From Methanobacteriota archaeon (GTDB lineage: Archaea; Thermoplasmatota; Poseidoniia; Poseidoniales; Thalassarchaeaceae): 5,080 bases of DNA. The stretch lies in assembly GCA_002712575.1 (NCBI GenBank), contig PATZ01000008.1, positions 4,158 through 9,237 on the forward strand, written 5' to 3'. Positions 1-5,080 of this stretch are shown piece by piece. The position numbers were made by a program, and so were the translations under genes. A model generated the notes under the pieces. It did not search any database. It was not told the origin of the DNA and was given only the letters and a program-made list of their open reading frames with translations. Within the stretch, counting starts at the first letter, position 1; every line of letters begins with the position of its first letter.

Positions 1-3000
1 CCTTCCTACTTTGTCAGTTAATTGACCTTCGATCAAAACGAGATCATTACGATCAACTTCTGTTGTTGGAGTAGTAATTACTACTTGAGATAATTGAGAA
101 ATATTAAAGTTAATATCAGCAGAAGATTGCAAATAATATTCAGGATTGAGTGAATCTCCTTGGCCCATTGGATCTACCCATGTGAATCCTCCTAGGAATT
201 TTAAGGAAGCCGAGTGTTGGCCATAATCTATGTCTGAAGGGACATCATAATTTATATTCCAGAAATTCGTAGTTGCATTGGATTGAGTAGTGTACAATGG
301 TCCAACATCGACATTGTCAATGTAGAGATGTAAGATTCCTCCAGAATTATCTTCTCCTTCAAATAAGCTTTGTCCGTGTTCATCTGTTAGAGTACCTGTG
401 AAAGTTATTTTCTCACCAGCAATAAATGAACCATTAATTTCTAGTATCTCTATTATTGTTGGAGCCAACACCACTACTCTGGTCCAAGATTCATCACCGA
501 GAAGTCCTGTTGTCCCGTTAATACCATTAAAAGAGACATCTATTTTTATTGGACCAGGAGAAGTAAATGGATCTATGGAAATAATTGATGATGATTCTCC
601 ATTGGAATCGGTAAAACCTGTCACCAATACAACATCTTCAATACTGATATTATATGGTACAGAAATTACTGGGAGTCCTGAATTGTCAACAATTGATATA
701 TTGATAGAAAGTGATTCTCCCCTTGTAGTCCTACTATCTGGATCAAGATCTAAAGGACTGAGAATTGAGAGTGAAGAATATCCTTTACTATCAAATAAGG
801 AATTATTTGTACTTTCACTGAAATAACCGACTCCGGGAGTAAATAGTACACTAATTTCATGCGAACCTCTAGGAAATGATAGGTCTAATCTGATTTCAGC
901 AGACCAATTACCTTCAGAATCTGTAGATATGGAGGAAACTGTAAAAGTATTAAAATCACCATCTATTGAGAAAGTAAGGGCGGGATTTAGTAAAGTACCT
1001 TGTCTATTAATTAATGCTGAACCGTTGTCTGAAATTAAAGAGCCAGTGATATTAAAAAAATCTCCAGGGAAAGGGTTAGCAAGTATAGGGTAAATTTCTA
1101 TAAATGTTGGAGAACGAATTGTTATTGTATTAATTATTTTAACAGCCGAATGTAATGTCCCAGAACCATTAAAGAAAAATGTTACATTTATCAATCCTAA
1201 TGGATGATTATTGGGAATTGTGAATGTGAAGTCAGCATTTCCTTCTTCTCCAGTTACGTTTTCGATTAACCATGTATCATGAAATTTAACTGAAACGGTG
1301 AAATCACTTAATGGCTTATTGTTATCACTAAATTCGATAAGTGTAGCACCTACTGTTATTGAATTTCCTCTATCTATAACGGTGTTAATCAGAGGACTTG
1401 TATCTACAAAATTAGTTATTCCACGGACTAAAATACTGGCATCTCCCGTCCCAGTTAGATAAAAAGGACTAGATTCATTGACTACGCTCACTATTAGCGT
1501 CTTTAGCCCGCTAGAGATTCCATCTCCAGAAACATCAGTAGGTACTGAAAGAGTGAAGCTTCCATTGTTATTTGTAGTGAAATCGGAAATTAAAATTTCG
1601 TCAGGATCATCTAAGAAAAATATTTCAATATCCACTGGCCCTTGTATAGTTCTATTACTATCTACTGAATCCATTACCATACCAGATAGTGTGAAAAACT
1701 GTAATGCAGTAACTTCAGAGGGTATAGAATTTATCCGAATAGTGCTTGGTACTTGTACAGTAAGATTGACAAAGGATTCATTATTCAACCAACGGCCTGC
1801 ATTTTCATCATCTAAATTATCTGTCAAATCATCTGGAGCAAAAATTCTTATTTCATAATAACCAGGAACTGTGTCTGAAGGTATTAATGCATTAAAAGAA
1901 ACAATACCGTCAGAATTGGATTGGCTAATTTGTAACAGATTTTCCAATGGTCCGCCCCAATCAAAATACAATTCTACAGTAATATTTGAGAGTCTTGATA
2001 AATCTGCGATGTCATTAATAGTAGCATTTAATTCTATATTATCTCCTGCTACAACAATCGCAAATGAGTCGTTGGTAGTAACTAAAAATTTTGACTGTAT
2101 TCCTGCATTTACAAGTAATACAGAATTATCTTGATAATATCTTCCACCAGCAGGAGGATTAGCAGAAAAATCTAGATCTATACGTAAATCATATACTCCC
2201 GAAGGTACGTCCCCTGGCATTACAAAGGAAAGATTGTAGGCACCAGTTTGTTCATCTATCCAGCCAAATGCTAAGTCATATACTATTGGTGCAGCAGGAA
2301 AACCATCAGGAGAAGGAGGTAATCCCGAAGGGACTTGTAATGTAAGTGAAATAGAAGAATTATTGCCAACAATAGTTGTTCCCAAAATGATATCTCTGGC
2401 AACTCCACTAATCCAATTAGGATTGCTCAAATCTCCCCCTTGAGACCATTCAGAACCAATATTTGTAGTGACATTAGCCCTACCTCTGATTCTTATTTGA
2501 TCTGAAATACTTGAAGGTTGTAGCCAAGTTGAGCCATTATAATATAATTCCCATGAATAATCGCCAGGAACAGTATCAGAAGTTGGCGTCCACTCAACTG
2601 ATAATCTTGGAGTAAGAGGGTCTGATAGATTCCATACTTGAGAGCCATTAAAATCTAAACTATAGTCTCCTAAAAAGCTTGCAAGAGATGTACCCGTATG
2701 ATCTGTCAATAGTACGTCAACTTCAATCGGAGTCCCTCTCATATCAGGAGAAAGTGTATAATTAAAATTTATTTCACTCCTAATACCGTAAATATCCGTA
2801 AATGTTTCTTGATCTGTAGCAGATAAATTATCAGCATTAAATTGGAATTTAACTTCTACTGGCCCTGCAGGTATTGGTACTTCAGATTCATTGAAAAACC
2901 ATTCAATCTCAAAATCTCCGGGAGATCCAATCCATGATGAAGAATTTAGAATCCAATTCTTTAAATTTACATAAGGGCCATTTAAATCTGATCTGCGCAT

Positions 3001-3480
3001 ATCTAATGACAAAGTACCATTAAGTGCGCTTGGATTAAGTCCACGACTAAGTACTGTTCCATTCAAATAAATAAAGGAGTTAATATCAATGATTGAATTA
3101 TTTAGATTACTACTCTCCAGAGTAATGGACATATTCGGAGATGGAGTTATGTTAAGTGGTAATGTGATTGATTTTGGATTAGCATGATACAATGGAGAAG
3201 ATAAATTATTCAAATCATCTTGATGCCAACCGAAGAAATCCAAAGTTGCGGTAATAATGCCAAGAGGTTCATTATCCTGTATTGGAATAATAAATTCAAA
3301 ATATCCCCCTGCACCTATTTCAGAAGAAATAATTACATCTCCATCGAGAGAGGTCGAATAGCTGAGTTGTAATTCTAAATTATCAACCAAAGTTGGGTCT
3401 ATTTTGGGGTTACTTTCCCATGCCATTTGGCCAGATATGGTAGTATTTACTCCTACACCTAACATTGGTTGATTTATAGG
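1..3480 (-). repeat. Protein-level array of divergent Ig-like beta-sandwich units
   Basis: Residues 534-1693, continuing past the window. Units of roughly 95-130 residues can be marked by recurring landmarks: an opening strand such as A-P-T-I-I-E-I, a G-x-L-x-D turn (T-G-T-L-T-D at 1561-1566, E-G-Q-L-T-D at 1684-1689), a D/N-G turn followed by an alternating strand (S-D-G-I-V-S-F, N-N-G-S-F-T-L, D-S-E-G-N-W, D-S-N-G-E-S), then P...G-x-Y/H-x-I-x-V. Approximate units by coordinate: 3139-3480, 2773-3138, 2479-2772, 2104-2478, 1742-2103, 1423-1741, 1114-1422, 778-1113, 466-777, 76-465, and a partial one at 1-75. Units up to about 2104 are less regular than the later ones. They are too diverged to show as DNA repeats. 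There is no Cys in the array, so no Ig disulfides. Likely a stalk or adhesive region; the binding partner is unknown. Confidence 0.7.
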
Positions 3481-5079
3481 CAATGGTTCAATTATAGTAA
3501 TATTGACATTATCAGTTATATTTATTGTCCAAGAAAAACTTATTCCTTGGTCACCGACATAATTTTTCTTTGATGTCTCGATTACTAATGATCCATAACC
3601 AGGACTTATAACTTCTGATGGTAATCCTGAGAGATTGAATAAACCATTTTCATCAGTAGTAGTTGTTGCAACTAAATACTCATCTAAGGATGCAGAACCA
3701 GGGATATTAGAGATTTCTGATGGAGAAATCAAGTATAAAGATAAATCAATATTTGGTGCAGCGGATGAATTGTCAACAAACTGTAAAATACCTTCAACAG
3801 AAATATTATCACCACTAAGGTCACGTTTTATTGAATCAGGATACCAAGATAAATTTGCTACTTCAACTAATGACATACTGGGGCATGCTTCAAATGGAAT
3901 CCAGCCCATATCGAGATTTCCTTGGTTTTGATTTGTTTGCAGATGTACTTCAGACCACCAAGTAAAATCTTTTCCATAGACATTAAATGACTTGCCGTCC
4001 CAATCGCCACCTGCAAATCCAGTGACCTTTCTAGTAGGCATTCCTGCATGCCTCAACATGACAGTAAATAGAGATGTAAATTCATCACAACTCCCCTCAA
4101 AGGAAGAATTCAAAATCCAATGAGAAATGTCGCTATCAGTATCTAAACCAACTGGCCTAGAAGATCCATCGTGATTTCTCAAGAAAGTAATTGTATCATT
4201 TCCATTTACAATAAAATCTTGAATAGCTAGTATTTTATCCCAAGCAGATACTGCTCCTGAGTCATTAATTACTTGTTGAGTAATATTGTTCACTAATTGC
4301 CCAGCGTTTGAAAGATATGAATCTGGCAAGTCTGTAGCATAACTACTAGCAGTGAAAGCTGTGGAGTTTTCTCTTATGTTATCGGAAAAAATAACTTCTG
4401 GTGCAGAAACGAATAATGAATCAATATTAGAAGTATCAATAATTATATCCCTAGTAAAGTTTGAATAATTTAAACCTGCAGTAAATTCTGTCCAACTGTC
4501 AAATTCAAATACATTATAAGGAGCAATTAACTCAATTCCAGGAGTCATTAATCCACTTTCAAATAGTATTTCCCAATCGGTTGCAGAAGACGAATTCCAA
4601 AAAGCAGGATCTGAAATTCCTTGAGAAATATTTGATGGTGGAAGGATTAAAGTATTTCCAATTAAAGAAGAATTGACGCCCCACGAAACGCCGGTGTATG
4701 AATCATAAGTGTGCCATCTCCAATAATGTTTCAAACTCGGATCTGCCCCATCGGATAGATTAGAAGCAGTAAAAATCAAGGAATTGAAAACGATATCATC
4801 GGAAGAATTGAATGGGTCAGTATTGGAATCTACACAATTACTCGGCCAAAATGATTCTGGACATTCTTGTCCGTCTGGAATTCCCCCTCCATCAGTATCA
4901 GGATCTAGCCAATCAGTACCTATCTCTTGTTCAATAGTATCGGGTATTCCATCACCATCAGTATCGGTAGGATTAATATCATCAGCAGGATTGTTCTGTG
5001 GATTAGTACCATCGATATATTCTTGACCATCAGAAACTCCTCCATTATCGGAATCTGATTGATTCCAGAGCGTAAGGTA
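1..5079 (-). CDS. Giant modular surface protein with TSP3-like repeats, transglutaminase-like domain and Ig-like array (partial at both ends)
   Basis: Seen: one uninterrupted minus-strand frame of 1693 codons with neither start nor stop, so the gene continues beyond both edges and no start can be chosen. Domain order: Asp-rich TSP3-like repeats (residues about 8-95), a TgpA-like pre-catalytic segment (96-260), a transglutaminase-like core with C331 in G-S-C-D-E-F (280-401), then beta-rich Ig-like units to the end. No hydrophobic run long enough for a membrane helix is visible, so any signal peptide or anchor lies outside the window. There are only 4 Cys (73, 82, 331, 399), 22 Lys and about 55 N-x-S/T sequons by hand count, which fits an acidic, glycosylated exported protein. 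Known: transglutaminase-like folds include crosslinkers, peptidases and amidases. Inferred: cell-surface or secreted enzyme on a long stalk. Its substrate cannot be told. The reading frame is very secure; the family-level call is good; the specific function is unknown. Confidence 0.95.
3481..3816 (-). other. Protein domain: carboxypeptidase-regulatory-like / Ig-like unit after the enzyme domain
   Basis: Residues about 422-533. The signature is T475-D-E-N-G479-L-F-N-L-S-G-L-P487, typical of carboxypeptidase-regulatory-like beta-sandwich modules (T-D-x-N-G-x-F-x-L-x-G-L-P). The strands before it (V-E-G-I-L-x-F-V-D) and after it (Y-G-S-L-V-I-E-T) agree. It closes with an alternating hydrophobic, sequon-containing strand ending near I-I-E-P. 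It joins the catalytic core directly to the long Ig-like array. These modules usually act as structural or binding spacers. The fold class is likely, and the boundaries are good to about ten residues. Confidence 0.6.
3877..4242 (-). other. Protein domain: transglutaminase-like catalytic core with unusual His/acid motif
   Basis: Residues about 280-401. The core starts with a helix (W280-D281-K282...A285-I286-Q287-D288-F289-I290), the usual lead helix of these domains. The nucleophile motif G329-S-C331-D-E-F-T-S-L-F is canonical and is followed by M341-L-R343-x-A-G346-M-P348-T-R350-x-V-T-G354-F, also canonical. The second half is not: where the common pattern is H-A-W-V-E-V, this protein has T373-W-W-S-E377-V-H379-L. 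The third member, usually D in W-x-P-F-D, is E397 in G392-W-I-P-F-E-A-C399. H379 lies 18 residues before E397, close to the 16 of a typical H-A-W...F-D pair, so H379 may be the working base after a local shift. Known: Cys-His-Asp triads serve acyl transfer or hydrolysis. Whether this domain is active cannot be settled here. Confidence 0.85.
4300..4794 (-). other. Protein domain: TgpA-like segment preceding the transglutaminase core
   Basis: Residues about 96-260. The most telling part is residues 119-133, with Y119-W120-R121, Y125-D126, Y128-T129-G130 and W133. This matches the Y-x-R...Y-D-x-Y-x-G-x-G-W signature found ahead of the catalytic domain in TgpA-type membrane transglutaminase-like proteins. 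The rest is beta-rich and Asn/Ser-rich, with sequons at N136, N150 and N162. TgpA proteins normally have several membrane helices before this segment. Here calcium-binding repeats sit directly upstream instead, so if a membrane anchor exists it is elsewhere. The motif match is clear, but the outer domain boundaries are approximate. Confidence 0.65.
4795..5058 (-). other. Protein domain: thrombospondin type 3-like calcium-binding repeats
   Basis: Residues about 8-95 of the giant protein. Three Asp-rich loops are visible: D9-x-D11-x-G-G-V-S-D17, D39-x-D41-x-D43-G-I-P-D47 and D61-x-D63-x-G-G-I-P-D69. The first and third are followed by G-Q-E, and the linkers include D-G-T-N-P and W-L-D-P. In TSP3 and related repeats, Asp side chains in such loops bind calcium; here only the middle loop has the full D-x-D-x-D-G-x-x-D form, while the other two have Gly at the fifth position. 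C73 and C82 flank a short loop after the third unit and could form a disulfide (inference). More repeats may lie upstream, outside the window. These repeats are common in exported proteins of marine archaea and bacteria, and here they lead directly into the enzymatic part. Confidence 0.85.
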
Positions 5080-5080
5080 A

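Noticed and set aside
398..826. Plus-strand open frame of 142 codons
   Set aside because: It lies antisense to the continuous minus-strand frame, has no family-like motif, and its Ser/Ile/Pro-rich composition is what antisense of this coding sequence gives.
1478..2134. Two neighbouring plus-strand open frames of 126 and 87 codons
   Set aside because: Both overlap the Ig-like array on the other strand in full and show no recognisable domain; they are shadows of the giant gene.
1..3480. Cadherin repeats as an explanation of the array
   Set aside because: The D-R-E and D-x-N-D-N linker motifs of cadherins are not seen between units; the turns and strand patterns fit generic prokaryotic Ig-like units.
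3635..3931. Plus-strand open frame of 98 codons opposite the enzyme/regulatory-like region
   Set aside because: It is antisense to the transglutaminase core and the following unit, whose motifs are unmistakable in the minus frame.
3867..4049. Minus-strand 60-codon open frame in a different frame
   Set aside because: It overlaps the active-site region of the giant protein out of frame and has no recognisable feature.
4784..5026. Plus-strand 80-codon open frame with Ser/Pro-rich repeats
   Set aside because: Its apparent repeats are the antisense of the Asp-Gly codons of the TSP3-like loops.
4795..5058. Dockerin module as an explanation of the Asp-rich loops
   Set aside because: Dockerins have two EF-like loops each followed by a helix. 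Here the loops are linked by Asp/Pro/Asn-rich stretches with G-Q-E and N-P motifs, which suits TSP3-like repeats better.

Overview
The whole window lies inside one very large gene on the minus strand. Read in the frame whose first full codon is 5079-5077, there is no stop codon down to position 1, giving 1693 consecutive sense codons. Neither the start nor the stop is in the window, so the protein is longer than 1693 residues. I checked every in-frame triplet by eye for the complements of TAA, TAG and TGA and found none. Residue numbers used here count from the codon at 5079-5077. I see no RNA gene, mobile element, CRISPR array, promoter or terminator, and none is expected inside a coding region.

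The protein reads as a secreted or surface-exposed modular protein. From N to C in the window: (1) calcium-binding, thrombospondin type 3-like Asp-rich repeats (about 8-95); (2) a segment with a Y-W-R...Y-D-x-Y-T-G-x-x-W motif like the one preceding the catalytic domain in TgpA-type transglutaminase-like proteins (about 96-260); (3) a transglutaminase-like (papain-fold) domain with a clear G-x-C-D-E-F nucleophile motif and an altered second half of the active site (about 280-401); (4) a long array of about a dozen divergent beta-sandwich (Ig-like or carboxypeptidase-regulatory-like) units that runs off the end of the window (about 416-1693). A plausible, unproven reading is that the Asp-rich repeats and the Ig-like stalk bind calcium and hold a peptidase, amidase or crosslinking domain away from the cell.

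Composition supports an extracellular location: only 4 Cys, only 22 Lys, many Asp/Glu, and about 55 N-x-S/T sequons. The DNA is AT-rich. The D-T-D-G-D-G-I-P-D and S-D-N-G-G-V-S-D-G-Q-E repeat style, the dense sequons and the transglutaminase plus Ig-like array together suggest a marine planktonic archaeon, most likely Marine Group II (Poseidoniia, Thermoplasmatota). This is inferred from protein style alone; there is no marker gene in the window, and a bacterial source is not excluded.
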